DNA of 64,000 nt from Arcicella sp040387735 (GTDB lineage Bacteria; Bacteroidota; Bacteroidia; Cytophagales; Spirosomataceae). Shown here piece after piece: positions 26,217 to 35,800 of the stretch. The position numbers and the translations under genes are program-made. Positions within the stretch are counted from its first letter, which is position 1. The number at the start of each line of letters is the position of its first letter. Location of the stretch: NCBI GenBank assembly GCA_040387735.1, contig JAZKDE010000054.1:22650-86649 (forward strand). Reading direction: 5' to 3'. Under the pieces are notes generated by a model that had not been told where the DNA came from, did no database searches, and was given only the letters and a program-made list of their open reading frames with translations.

Positions 26217-26861
26217 ATGAATTCAAGAAACTTTTCAATTGTATATTTTCTCATATCAATCATTGAAATTTGGTGCGGAACAATTGGTTATCGGGAAGGT
26301 ATTTTAATATCGAAACCCCTAATCATGTTGACAATCATTGTTTTTTACTATTTTCAAACAAGAAATAAAGTTGGAAAATTTGATAAAATAATGCTGATTG
26401 CGTTCTTCTTTTCGCTATTAGGAGATATTTTTTTGATGTTGGGAGATGGCAATTATTTTGTCATGGGATTGGGTTCTTTTTTGATGACCCATTTTTGTTA
26501 CATTTACGTTTTTAGTCAGGGAAAAGATAAAGGAAATTACTTAACTCGAATTGCAATAATAGCCCTTTCAGCTTGTGTTTTTTTTCTAATCCGAAATCAA
26601 ATTGGTTCACTTTTATTTCCCGTCGTGCTGTATGTTTTAGCCATTTCAGTCATGGCAATTTGTGCTTCTGAACGCAAAACAAACCCTGAAAGTTACCGTT
26701 TCGTTTTTATCGGAGCAATCCTCTTTGTCCTTTCTGATTCTTTAATTGCGATTGACAAATTTGCTTTTAAAATTCCCGCATCGACCTTCTTGATTATGGG
26801 AACTTACGTTTTGGCTCAATATCTCATTGCTATTGGTTTTTTGAAGAGAAATAAAGCATAA
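26217..26861 (+). CDS. YhhN-family membrane protein (lysoplasmalogenase-like)
   Basis: A 214-aa integral membrane protein with about seven to eight hydrophobic helices. The YhhN signatures FFSLLGDIFLML (near residue 62) and GAILFVLSDSLIAIDKF (near residue 163) are present, including the conserved aspartates. Characterised relatives (TMEM86B and a Legionella YhhN protein) hydrolyse the vinyl-ether bond of lysoplasmalogens; activity in this organism is inferred only from family. It lies between the inositol oxygenase terminator and a GT2 gene. Confidence 0.85.
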   Translation: MNSRNFSIVYFLISIIEIWCGTIGYREGILISKPLIMLTIIVFYYFQTRNKVGKFDKIMLIAFFFSLLGDIFLMLGDGNYFVMGLGSFLMTHFCYIYVFSQGKDKGNYLTRIAIIALSACVFFLIRNQIGSLLFPVVLYVLAISVMAICASERKTNPESYRFVFIGAILFVLSDSLIAIDKFAFKIPASTFLIMGTYVLAQYLIAIGFLKRNKA

Positions 26862-26897
26862 TGAAATGGATATTTTTTAAAACAGCTAATTTCAGCG

Positions 26898-26905
26898 TAA
26901 ATTTG
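26898..26905 (+). promoter_or_regulatory. Candidate -7 box upstream of the GT2 gene
   Basis: TAAATTTG matches TAnnTTTG. Its place just before an alternative TTG start at 26907 would put the start of transcription at or after that TTG, which argues for the ATG at 26934 as the real start. No clear TTG -33 element is seen. Confidence 0.4.
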
Positions 26906-26933
26906 GTTGGTGTTACAACGAGCAAATACAAAA

Positions 26934-27947
26934 ATGTCCAGAAAATATTCAATCATTATTCCAGTTTATAACCGTCCTGACGAAGTAGAAGAATTATTGG
27001 AATGTCTTGTAAATCAGACTTATAAACATTTTGAAATAGTCATTATTGAGGATGGTTCTGTGACAAAATGCGAAAAGGTTGTTGAAAAATTCAAGGATAA
27101 ATTAGAGATAAATTATTTCTTTCAAGAAAATACTGGACAAGGTTTTGCCCGAAATACGGGCTTCAAGCACGCCAAAGGTGAATATTTTATCATTTTAGAT
27201 TCCGATGCACTAATTGAAGTCAATTATCTCGAAATTGTAGAAAATCAACTAAATACCGACTATTTAGACCTTTACGGCGGTCCCGACCGTGACCATCCAA
27301 ACTTTTCCCCTATTCAAAAAGCGATTAGTTATTCGATGACTTCCATTTTCACAACGGGAGGAATTCGTGGAAATAAAAAGAATTTGGGCGGAACATTTCA
27401 CCCACGAAGTTTCAATATGGGACTTTCCAGAGCTGTTTACGAGCAGACCAAAGGATTCATTATTACTCGCATGGGCGAAGATATTGAGTTTTCAATTCGG
27501 GCCATTTCTTTAGGTTTTCATTCTGGACTCATTCCCGAAGCATTCATTTATCACAAACGCCGAACGAGTTTTGCACAGTTTTTTAAGCAATTAAAATTCT
27601 TTGGCAAAGCACGTATCAACATCAGTCGCTTTTTCCCGAAAGAATTAAAATTAGTCCATACGTTTCCGATGATGTTTACCTTAGGGTGTTTTTCAATTCC
27701 GTTTTTATATTTTATTTACCAACCACTTTTCTATCTCGGAATTAGCCTCCTCGCAATCTATGTTTTACTAAATTTTGCAGATTCAACTTTGAAAAATAAA
27801 AGTGTTAAAGTCGGGTTATTGAGTATTATAGCGGTTTTTGTACAATTATTAGCTTACGGAATTGGTTTTATGACCGAAGGTTGGAAAAAAATATTTGAAG
27901 AAAAAGGTTACAAACAAACGGGTGAGCAGATAGAATATCCTTCCTAA
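26934..27947 (+). CDS. Family 2 glycosyltransferase
   Basis: A 337-aa GT-A glycosyltransferase. The nucleotide-binding start YSIIIPVYNRPDEVEELLECLVNQTYKHFEIVIIEDGS is typical, and the DxD motif appears as ILDSDALIE. A second acidic motif, GEDIEFSIRAISLGF, matches the ED base region. The last about 90 residues hold two to three transmembrane helices (LGCFSIPFLYFIYQPLFYLGISLLAIYVLL), so it is anchored in the inner membrane. It probably adds a sugar to a lipid-linked or surface glycan; donor and acceptor are unknown. Confidence 0.9.
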   Translation: MSRKYSIIIPVYNRPDEVEELLECLVNQTYKHFEIVIIEDGSVTKCEKVVEKFKDKLEINYFFQENTGQGFARNTGFKHAKGEYFIILDSDALIEVNYLEIVENQLNTDYLDLYGGPDRDHPNFSPIQKAISYSMTSIFTTGGIRGNKKNLGGTFHPRSFNMGLSRAVYEQTKGFIITRMGEDIEFSIRAISLGFHSGLIPEAFIYHKRRTSFAQFFKQLKFFGKARINISRFFPKELKLVHTFPMMFTLGCFSIPFLYFIYQPLFYLGISLLAIYVLLNFADSTLKNKSVKVGLLSIIAVFVQLLAYGIGFMTEGWKKIFEEKGYKQTGEQIEYPS

Positions 27948-28455
27948 ATGATTTTTGGAAAGCAAATTCATTCGATAATTGGACAATTATTGAATATAAT
28001 TATGCTGTATTTGAAATTGTAATTCATTGAAAATCAAATGATTATTTCTTGATAAATTTTGTACTCTTTTTTGTTATTCCTTTTACCATATCCTTTAGCC
28101 AGATTTAAAGAGAATAAAAAATAATTAAAATATTTTAACAGTAAGTTTACATTCCTAATCGACTGATTAATAATATTTTAAATTTAGTTTTATCACATTT
28201 TCAAGAATTCAATTTCCTAAATCTTTCTCAAAACCTTCAATTTTACTACCTACTTCCACAAAATTCTCTTAACTTTGTATCCCGTAACAACAGGTTGCGG
28301 ATTTATCCTCCTCCTATAGTTTCTTTTCATTGAAGTCTCCATTCGTAATGTATGATTATTGTAGAAATTATCCCGAAAAGATAATTGGTAATACTATTGT
28401 CCATACTTGCGACCTACGACTTAAAGACTTACGACTAAAATAAAATTTATCAATC
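27948..28455. other. Intergenic region and leader upstream of pyrG
   Basis: About 510 nt, AT-rich, without a credible gene. A -7-like box is at 28270-28277. The about 175 nt after it would form the pyrG leader and includes a TGCGGATT segment also seen in the accA leader. I see no clear riboswitch or attenuator fold. Confidence 0.5.
28270..28277 (+). promoter_or_regulatory. Candidate -7 box of pyrG
   Basis: TAACTTTG fits TAnnTTTG; the -33 TTG is not evident. A start site near 28283 would give a long leader for pyrG, which leaves room for regulation by leader RNA. Confidence 0.45.
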
Positions 28456-30105
28456 ATGTCAGGCAAAGGGCAACCTAAAACCGCAAAATACATTTTCGTT
28501 ACGGGCGGTGTAACATCATCATTGGGCAAAGGAATTGTGGCCTCATCATTGGCTAAATTACTACAAGCCAGAGGATTGTCAGTTACAATTCAAAAATTTG
28601 ACCCTTATATTAACATTGACCCAGGAACACTGAATCCTTACGAACACGGAGAATGTTATGTAACTAACGACGGAGCAGAAACCGACCTTGACCTTGGTCA
28701 TTACGAGCGTTTTCTGGGCGTGCCAACTTCTCAAGCGAATAATATCACTACGGGAAGAGTTTATAATAACGTAATTACCAGAGAACGCCGTGGCGATTAT
28801 TTAGGAAAAACAGTTCAAGTTATTCCACACATTACGGATGAAATCAAAAGGAATATTTTGCTTTTGGGTGAAACAGGACTTTACGACATCGTAATTACTG
28901 AGATTGGCGGTTGTGTTGGAGATATTGAATCATTGCCTTTCATCGAAGCTGCTCGTCAGTTGAAATGGGATTTGGGTGAGAAAAATACGCTTTTTATTCA
29001 CCTTACACTCGTTCCATATTTGGCTTCAGCGGGTGAATTAAAGACCAAACCAACGCAACATTCAGTTCGTGCATTGTCACAATTGGGTGTTCAGCCTGAT
29101 ATTATTGTCTGTAGAACGGAACATACCATTCCGATTGAAATGCGCCGTAAAATTGCTTTATTTTGTAACGTTTCGCCTAATGACGTAATAGAATCAATTG
29201 ATGCAGAGACCATTTATGATGTGCCTTTGTTGATGCGTAAAGAAAAACTTGACCAACGAGCTTTGTACAAATTGGACATCTACAATGACAAAGACGCTGA
29301 CCTGGAAAGTTGGAAGAGTTTCTTAGGGAAACTTAAAAATCCAACCGAACAAATTAACATTGGCTTAGTTGGAAAATACGTAGAGTTGAAAGATTCTTAC
29401 AAATCAATTGCCGAAGCATTAATTCACGCTGGAGCAGTGAATGAAACAAAAGTAAACGTAACCTGGATTTCTTCGGAACAATTGGTTGAAGTTGGATACG
29501 AAAAAAGATTAGAAGAATTGGATGGCATTTTGGTTGCTCCAGGTTTTGGCGAAAGAGGAATTGAAGGCAAAATTAATGCAGTGAAATTTGCCCGTGAGAG
29601 AAAAGTGCCTTTCTTTGGAATTTGTCTGGGAATGCAATGTGCTGTAATTGAATACGCCCGTAATGTATTAGGATTAGAGGATGCTCACTCGTCAGAAATG
29701 AATCCTGAAACAACCCATGCCGTTATTGATTTAATGGAAGAGCAGAAATTAGTTACCAATAAAGGTGGTACAATGCGTTTGGGAGCTTATGCTTGTAAAT
29801 TAGAAAAAGGTTCGTTGGCACATTCTATCTATGGCAAGTTAAATATTCAAGAACGTCACCGTCACCGTTTCGAGTTTAATAATGCTTACTTAGAGCAATT
29901 TAAAAATGCAGGTTTAATGCCAACTGGTTTAAATCCTGAATCTGGATTAGTTGAAGTTGTTGAGTTGAAAGACCATCCATTTTTTATTGGAGTACAATTT
30001 CACCCAGAGTATAAATCAAATGTAGCTAACCCAGCACCCTTATTTATTCATTTTGTGAAAGCGGTATTAAAAAACGCTATTCCATTAATGAAAGGGATTA
30101 AATAG
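28456..30105 (+). CDS. pyrG: CTP synthase
   Basis: A 549-aa cytoplasmic enzyme that aminates UTP to CTP using glutamine and ATP. The N-terminal synthetase domain begins with KYIFVTGGVTSSLGKGIVASSLAKLL and includes DPYINIDPGTLNPYEHGECYVTNDG. The class I glutamine amidotransferase domain (from about residue 300) has the nucleophile Cys in FFGICLGMQCAVIEYAR and the His-Glu pair in VQFHPEYKSN. Length is standard. It is followed by a 27-bp perfect palindrome. pyrG close to yidC, on the same strand, is seen here with only a convergent cupin gene between them. Confidence 0.98.
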   Translation: MSGKGQPKTAKYIFVTGGVTSSLGKGIVASSLAKLLQARGLSVTIQKFDPYINIDPGTLNPYEHGECYVTNDGAETDLDLGHYERFLGVPTSQANNITTGRVYNNVITRERRGDYLGKTVQVIPHITDEIKRNILLLGETGLYDIVITEIGGCVGDIESLPFIEAARQLKWDLGEKNTLFIHLTLVPYLASAGELKTKPTQHSVRALSQLGVQPDIIVCRTEHTIPIEMRRKIALFCNVSPNDVIESIDAETIYDVPLLMRKEKLDQRALYKLDIYNDKDADLESWKSFLGKLKNPTEQINIGLVGKYVELKDSYKSIAEALIHAGAVNETKVNVTWISSEQLVEVGYEKRLEELDGILVAPGFGERGIEGKINAVKFARERKVPFFGICLGMQCAVIEYARNVLGLEDAHSSEMNPETTHAVIDLMEEQKLVTNKGGTMRLGAYACKLEKGSLAHSIYGKLNIQERHRHRFEFNNAYLEQFKNAGLMPTGLNPESGLVEVVELKDHPFFIGVQFHPEYKSNVANPAPLFIHFVKAVLKNAIPLMKGIK

Positions 30106-30111
30106 TTTTTT

Positions 30112-30171
30112 TAGGTTTTAGGTATGATGTATAAGGTAGAAAAATACCTTATACATCATACCTAAAACCTA
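30112..30171. terminator. 27-bp perfect palindrome between pyrG and the cupin gene
   Basis: Arms 30112-30138 and 30145-30171 pair without mismatch around a 6-nt loop. The right arm includes the stop codon of the convergent cupin gene (30169-30171), so the two genes share one 3' structure. Runs of T follow only weakly. Confidence 0.85.
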
Positions 30172-30510
30172 TTTAATCAAATCCTCTCTCATCGGATTGA
30201 AAACATCGATCAATAATCCTTCCTCTAAGCACACAACTCCGTGAGTAATACTTGATGGAGCAAAATATACGTCGCCTTCACTTAAAATCTTCGTATCCTC
30301 ACCAATTGTTACTTCAAATTTCCCTTTCGCAATGTAACTAATCTGTTTGTGCGGGTGCGAATGTAATGTACCAATTCCACCTTTTTCAAAGGCTACTTTC
30401 ATCAACATCACGTCATTGTCATAAGACATGATTTTGCGTTTAAGTCCTCCACTAAGTTCTTCCCAAGCGATTTCAGTATCATCTACTAAAGTTTTTCCAA
30501 AAATATTCAT
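30169..30510 (-). CDS. Small cupin-domain protein
   Basis: A 113-aa single-domain cupin. Motif 1 is GTLHSHPHKQISYIAKGKFEV with the metal-binding histidines and glutamine, and motif 2 ends in PSSITHGV with the last His. Such proteins are metal-dependent sensors, isomerases or oxygenases; the function here cannot be assigned. A TTG start at 30543 would add 11 residues, but the ATG at 30510 gives the usual cupin N-terminus and is preferred. It is convergent with pyrG and shares its terminator. It has no signal peptide, so it should be cytoplasmic. Confidence 0.8.
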   Translation of the reverse strand: MNIFGKTLVDDTEIAWEELSGGLKRKIMSYDNDVMLMKVAFEKGGIGTLHSHPHKQISYIAKGKFEVTIGEDTKILSEGDVYFAPSSITHGVVCLEEGLLIDVFNPMREDLIK

Positions 30511-30714
30511 ATCGTATAAATTATGTTTTTTGGATAAGCCCAAATGAGTTATATTTTACTTGCAGTTTTCAATTATTAATCCTTGAACCCACTTCAAACA
30601 CGGTTTTAATGGGAATGAACAGGAAAAGTTCTTAATCTGTATCAAAATTGAATATCTATAAAAGTACACAAAACGACTATAATTCAACCGCTAATCATAT
30701 TTAAACTCAAACCA
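30511..30714. other. Intergenic region upstream of the yidC promoter
   Basis: About 200 nt of AT-rich DNA upstream of both the cupin gene (minus) and yidC (plus). I see no gene or clear fold in it; the yidC promoter and hairpin follow. Confidence 0.5.
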
Positions 30715-30747
30715 TTGCCAAATAACGGATAAGTCTTAGTAATTTTG
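30715..30747 (+). promoter_or_regulatory. Promoter of yidC
   Basis: TTG at 30715-30717, a 22-nt spacer and TAATTTTG at 30740-30747. The -7 box and next bases, TAATTTTGCACCT, are identical over 13 nt to the promoter before the 51-aa protein gene at 50867. Confidence 0.6.
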
Positions 30748-30748
30748 C

Positions 30749-30775
30749 ACCTTCAAAGCTCGTCGCTTTGAAGGT
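30749..30775 (+). terminator. Terminator-like hairpin at the very start of the yidC transcript
   Basis: A 10-bp perfect stem (30749-30758 with 30766-30775) with a 7-nt loop and a T run, about 100 nt before the yidC ATG. Because the -7 box ends at 30747, the RNA would start within the hairpin's left arm. It could be an attenuator, a 5' stabilising stem, or the end of a read-through transcript. Confidence 0.6.
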
Positions 30776-30872
30776 TTTTATATTTTTTGAACTAATTAAC
30801 CGATAAATACTTTTTTGAATAGTGAGCCTAAACGATTGGACTCAATATTCAAGACTTAATACTTTTAAAACA

Positions 30873-32735
30873 ATGATGGATAAAAATCAAATCACGGGGT
30901 TATTGTTGATAATGGCAATGTTGCTCGGTTATCAGTTTTTCCTTGCCCCTAAGATTGAACCAGAAAAAGCACAAGAAAAGCCAAAAACAACTCAAACAAC
31001 AACTACTACCCAGAAAGTTGCCACGCTCGATTCTAACGCTCTAAAATCTGCCGCTGGCGATTTTGCGTCGGTAGCGGTTGGTTCCGCTAAAGAAGTTATT
31101 TTAGAAAATAAAGACATCAAAGTTACTTTTACTTCGCAAGGTGGACGTGTTAAACAAGTTTTGTTGAAAAATTATAAAACTTACACCACTTTTGCTGAAC
31201 ATAAAAATGACCCTTTGGTAATTTTCGATGAAGATTTTGATAAAATTTCTCTTGAATTACCTACGACAAAAGGAAATATTGATTTGAATAAATTGTATTT
31301 CAATACTAATTCAGTTGGTGGAAATGTGGCGGAAGGTAAGTCAGAAAAGGTTGTTTTTACTTTGCAATTAGCAAATGGACAAACAGTTGAACAATCATAT
31401 ACTTTAGCTGGTGCAGGTTTCTTGTTGGATAATGACTTGAAATTAACAGGTTTAGACGGAATCTTGAAGAATGAATCAGTTAAATTGAACTGGTTAGAAA
31501 ATGTTCGTCCAACTGAAAAAGATTTAAACGAAAATCGTAAAGCAACGGTAAATTACCTGTTGAATGATGGCGAAAACTTCGACCAACTTTCAGAAAGTCC
31601 AACAGGAGCAAACGATGCTACATTAGACCAACCGTTGAAATGGGTAGCTTTCAAGAAAAAATACTTCTTGTCGAGTTTTATCACTAAAAATGAGCCAATC
31701 CAGAAAGCACAAGTTTACGGTACGGCTAACGAACAGGATTCTTTAAATATCAAAACATTACGTGCCAATATGAGTTTGGATTTGGCAGGTTTGAAAACTG
31801 GGAAAGGTAATTTTCAATGGTATTTTGGACCAAACGACTATAACATCATCAAAGATATTGCTCCAGGTTTTGGCAAAAACGTAAAATTGAGTTACGATAT
31901 TTTCTTACCAATTACTCGTTACGTTTTCGTACCCTTGTTTAATGTATTGGAGAAAATTTTCTCTAATTACGGTTTGTTGATTATTGCTTTAGTTTTGATT
32001 ATCAAATTTGCTCTTTTACCATTGACCTACAAGTCTTACGTGAGTATGGCAAAAATGAGAATTTTACAGCCAGAATTGAATGCTCTCAAAGAAAAAATTG
32101 GAGATGACCCTGCCAAACAACAACAAGCTCAAATGAAATTGTACGGTGAAGTTGGCGTTAGTCCATTGAGCGGTTGTGTGCCTGTTGTAGCTACGATGCC
32201 CGTTTTGATGGCGGTATTTATGCTCTTCCCTAACTTGATTAACTTACGTCAGGAATCATTCTTATGGGCAAATGACCTTTCAACATTTGACTCAATTGCT
32301 ACCTTGCCATTCAGCATTCCATTATACGGAAATCACGTCAGTTTATTTACTTTGTTAATGACCGTTTCAAGTATTGCTTACGGATATTATAACAACCAAA
32401 ATACACCTGACCAAACTGGACAACCAATTGATATGAAGAAAATGGCGTACATCACGCCCGTAATCTTTATGTTTGTGATGAACTCTTTGCCAGCGGGTAT
32501 GAGTTTTTATTATTTCATCTCAAATATCGTGACGATTGGTCAACAAATTGGTATTCGTAAATTTGTTGATGAAGATAAAATCAAAGATATTTTGGACGAA
32601 AACCGTAAGAAAATTGCTGCGGGTGGTGGTGCAAAAAAATCACGTTTCTCTGAATATATTTCAAAGCAAATGAAAGCTGTTGAGGAAGCTCAAAAAACAC
32701 AAGAAGCCGAAACTGGAAAGAAAAAGAAGAAATAA
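30873..32735 (+). CDS. yidC: Membrane protein insertase YidC
   Basis: A 620-aa Oxa1/YidC/Alb3-family insertase of the inner membrane. An N-terminal helix (ITGLLLIMAMLLGYQFFLAPKI) is followed by a Lys/Thr-rich linker and a large periplasmic domain (about 65-340). The conserved core has TM2 (LLIIALVLIIKFALLPLTYKSYVSMAKM), the hydrophilic loop (QPELNALKEKIGDDPAKQQQAQM), TM3 (PLSGCVPVVATMPVLMAVFMLFP) and later helices, and it ends in a Lys-rich tail that binds ribosomes. A GTG start at 30822 was rejected in favour of the ATG at 30873, which gives the standard N-terminus. It ends in a strong terminator. Confidence 0.96.
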   Translation: MMDKNQITGLLLIMAMLLGYQFFLAPKIEPEKAQEKPKTTQTTTTTQKVATLDSNALKSAAGDFASVAVGSAKEVILENKDIKVTFTSQGGRVKQVLLKNYKTYTTFAEHKNDPLVIFDEDFDKISLELPTTKGNIDLNKLYFNTNSVGGNVAEGKSEKVVFTLQLANGQTVEQSYTLAGAGFLLDNDLKLTGLDGILKNESVKLNWLENVRPTEKDLNENRKATVNYLLNDGENFDQLSESPTGANDATLDQPLKWVAFKKKYFLSSFITKNEPIQKAQVYGTANEQDSLNIKTLRANMSLDLAGLKTGKGNFQWYFGPNDYNIIKDIAPGFGKNVKLSYDIFLPITRYVFVPLFNVLEKIFSNYGLLIIALVLIIKFALLPLTYKSYVSMAKMRILQPELNALKEKIGDDPAKQQQAQMKLYGEVGVSPLSGCVPVVATMPVLMAVFMLFPNLINLRQESFLWANDLSTFDSIATLPFSIPLYGNHVSLFTLLMTVSSIAYGYYNNQNTPDQTGQPIDMKKMAYITPVIFMFVMNSLPAGMSFYYFISNIVTIGQQIGIRKFVDEDKIKDILDENRKKIAAGGGAKKSRFSEYISKQMKAVEEAQKTQEAETGKKKKK

Positions 32736-32763
32736 GATAAAGGTTAAGATTCCTTCTCAAAAT

Positions 32764-32808
32764 AAAAAAAATAGGCGATAGATTTTATATCTATCGCCTA
32801 TTTTTTTT
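32764..32808. terminator. 20-bp perfect terminator hairpin between yidC and the AddA-like gene
   Basis: Arms 32764-32783 and 32789-32808 pair perfectly around a 5-nt loop, with A and T runs on the outer ends so it can terminate both convergent genes. Confidence 0.9.
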
Positions 32809-32825
32809 GTCATTACCAATACAAT

Positions 32826-35800
32826 CTACAAAACAGGAACAACCTCCTCCCCTACCAAATACAACAAAACTCCCTCCACATTTTTATGACCCATATCTCG
32901 GTAAATATTCATATACTGACGAACCTGCGTTTTGTGAGATTCTGACTTTGAACCTGTTTTGTAGTCTAAAATCACGATGCGGTCTTTCAATCTCACCACA
33001 CGGTCAGGGCGAAGCGGATTTCCTTTTGGCATCAAAATTTCTCGTTCGTTTTTTACCAAATCTTGATGAACTTCAAAAAGTGGTTTTATTTTCTCTAAAT
33101 TGATGATTTTCAAAATACTACCTTTAATTTCTTCCAATTCGGTTTCGACAATTAAACCTTCTCGGAGTGATTCTTCTAAGGCAAAGTCAACGTCATAAAT
33201 CGTTTTAATTTTGGCAAAAGTATTATGAATTTTATTACCATAATCACGACTTTTCTCGAAAGTTTCAATATCAAAAAGACGTTCTGCCGAATGACGTAAT
33301 TTAATGGTATTACTTCTTTCAGAACTCATAACCGCATCTATTTCAATGACTTGCTCTATTTTCTTTGGCTTATTACTGATTCGTTTATGTTCTCCCTGAC
33401 TGATAATTTCAAGGTGTCGTTCGCCTTTTTCAATCAGAGGACAACCCGCAAAACGATACAATTGATTACCTACGGTTTTATCAAATTTGAAGGTATCTTG
33501 TTTTACCACCAAATACAAACGGTCGGTTGGGCGAGTCAAACCCACGTAAAGCATGTTCAAACTTTCTAAAAAAGTCTTTTCCTTTTCCGCATGAAATTGT
33601 GGTGCAATAACGGTTTCTGCCAATTTATTGGTAACTCGTAAAGGAGCAGTTTTCAAAGCTGAATCCACATTCGGTTTCAATTCAATTTCTCTCGGTAAAT
33701 CTGCCCAAATTTCTGAAAATAAATTGGTATCCATTGTCCAATGGCAATACGGAATAATAACCACAGGATATTCCAAACCCTTAGATTTGTGAATACTGGT
33801 AACGGTTACCGCATTTTGACCGTCGGGTGTAGAGATAGAAAGTACGTTTTTTTTCTGTTCCCAATATTGTAAAAAATCGGTAAGGTGCGTGCTTTTCTTA
33901 GTCTGAAATTCCAGTACAACATCTAAGAATCTGAATAAAAAATCTAATTCTTTATGATGTTCAAAAAGGTAAAAAGTATTGATAATTTTCTCCGCAATTT
34001 CGTACAAAGCCATTTGCTGCAAACGGAAAGAACTGAGCGAGTAACCTTGTTTTTCTATTAAACCGTAAAATTCATTAACATCCTTATTTTCAATGGCTTG
34101 CTTAATAATTTGATTATCGTCTGTATTCGGAATTTTCTGTAAAACCACTCGATAAAACAGATAAATAGCTTCGTATTTTGCTAAGGTATTTTCTGGATTT
34201 TGAATAACTTTCATCAACGCCATTGTGAGATTGACCGCCTCCGAAAAGTTCAAATTCAAAGAATCCGAAGAAATAACTTGAATATTTGCATCTTTCAAAG
34301 AATTGGCAACAATTCGGGCGTGTTGATTTTTGCGACAAAGCACCGCAATATCTTCGTAAGTATATCCTGCAGCTAAACTTTCATCAATCAATTCTAAAAT
34401 CCGACCAAACATTAATTCATCTTCGCCATCACCCGTCAAAAAATCTATCTCCACATGTCCGCCCGATTTTGGATTATCGGGAATTTTTTGAGCAAAATTC
34501 TCATCATAAACCTTTGGCAAAATTGGAGCAATGGCTTCATTATCAGGTGATTCTTTGATGAATTGAAAAATATCATTGTTGAATTTGATAATCTCTTTTG
34601 AGCTTCGGTAATTGGTTGTCAGATTTTCAGGCTTTAAATACGGACGAATACTGGCGTAGCGTTCCACCAAAAAATCATTATCCTCATTTCCTTCCACCAA
34701 TTTCTCCAAATCCTCTTTATGCAAGTGAACAATCAATTCCATTTCGCCACCTCTGAACCGATAAATGGATTGTTTGGCATCACCAACGGCTAAATTAAAG
34801 TGTCCATTTGCCAAAGAATTTTCTACTAAAGGCAAGAAATTATGCCATTGCAAAGTGGAAGTATCTTGAAATTCATCAATCAAAATATGATTATATTTTT
34901 CGCCCAAACGCTCATACACAAACGGAATCGGCTCAGTCATGACAATTTCCAAGATTTTACGATTAAATTCCGAAATATGAATTTGCCCTGTATCATTCTG
35001 AATTTCAGCAATTTCTCTTTTTAATTGACTCAATAAAGCCAATTTTTTGAGCTGTTTTGTCACTTCCTGAAAAAGCACATATTTAGGTTTTTCATACTCA
35101 TGAATCTTGGCAATTTCTTCTAAATAAATGCGTAATTCATCAGAAATTCCATCAATGCGAGCAGCAATATCTTTCTTTTGTGTTTTTGAATACCACATAT
35201 TATCATTCAAAGCCTTATTCACGTAAGAATTTGCCTTGTAAAAAACATCCTGGTATTGCAATCGTTGAAAATACGCACCAACGCCATTTTTAGAATAATA
35301 AAAGTCATCTACGTCCAAATTTGCCTCATAAATAGTTTCCGAAGCAATGTTAGAAATCGTTTTTACCTTGGTTTCAATATATTCACAATATTCTTTTAAA
35401 TTCTTTTCAACCAACAGAAAATCAGCGGGTTGTAAGTCAGCAATTGATTCAACCGAAGACTGATATTGGTCAGACAAAAGACTTCTACCAAAAGAAGCCA
35501 ACTCACTTGGTAAGCCATTCCATGATTTTCCATCGTTGGCTTTTTCCATTGCAAAACTTTGAATTGCTTCCGTAATCTGCTCAAAATTTTCGGTATTTAC
35601 TTTCTGAAATAACTGCTCGACCGCCCCTTCTAACAAAACATCAGAATCGAGATTTACCTCAAAATTGAACGGAAAACCCAATTCTTCGGTAAAAGCCGCT
35701 ACAATTCTCTGCACAAAGGAATCAATCGTAGAAACCGAAAAATTGGCGTATTCGTGGATAATGTGCTTGAAAGTTCGATTGGCACGCTCACGTAAAGTCC

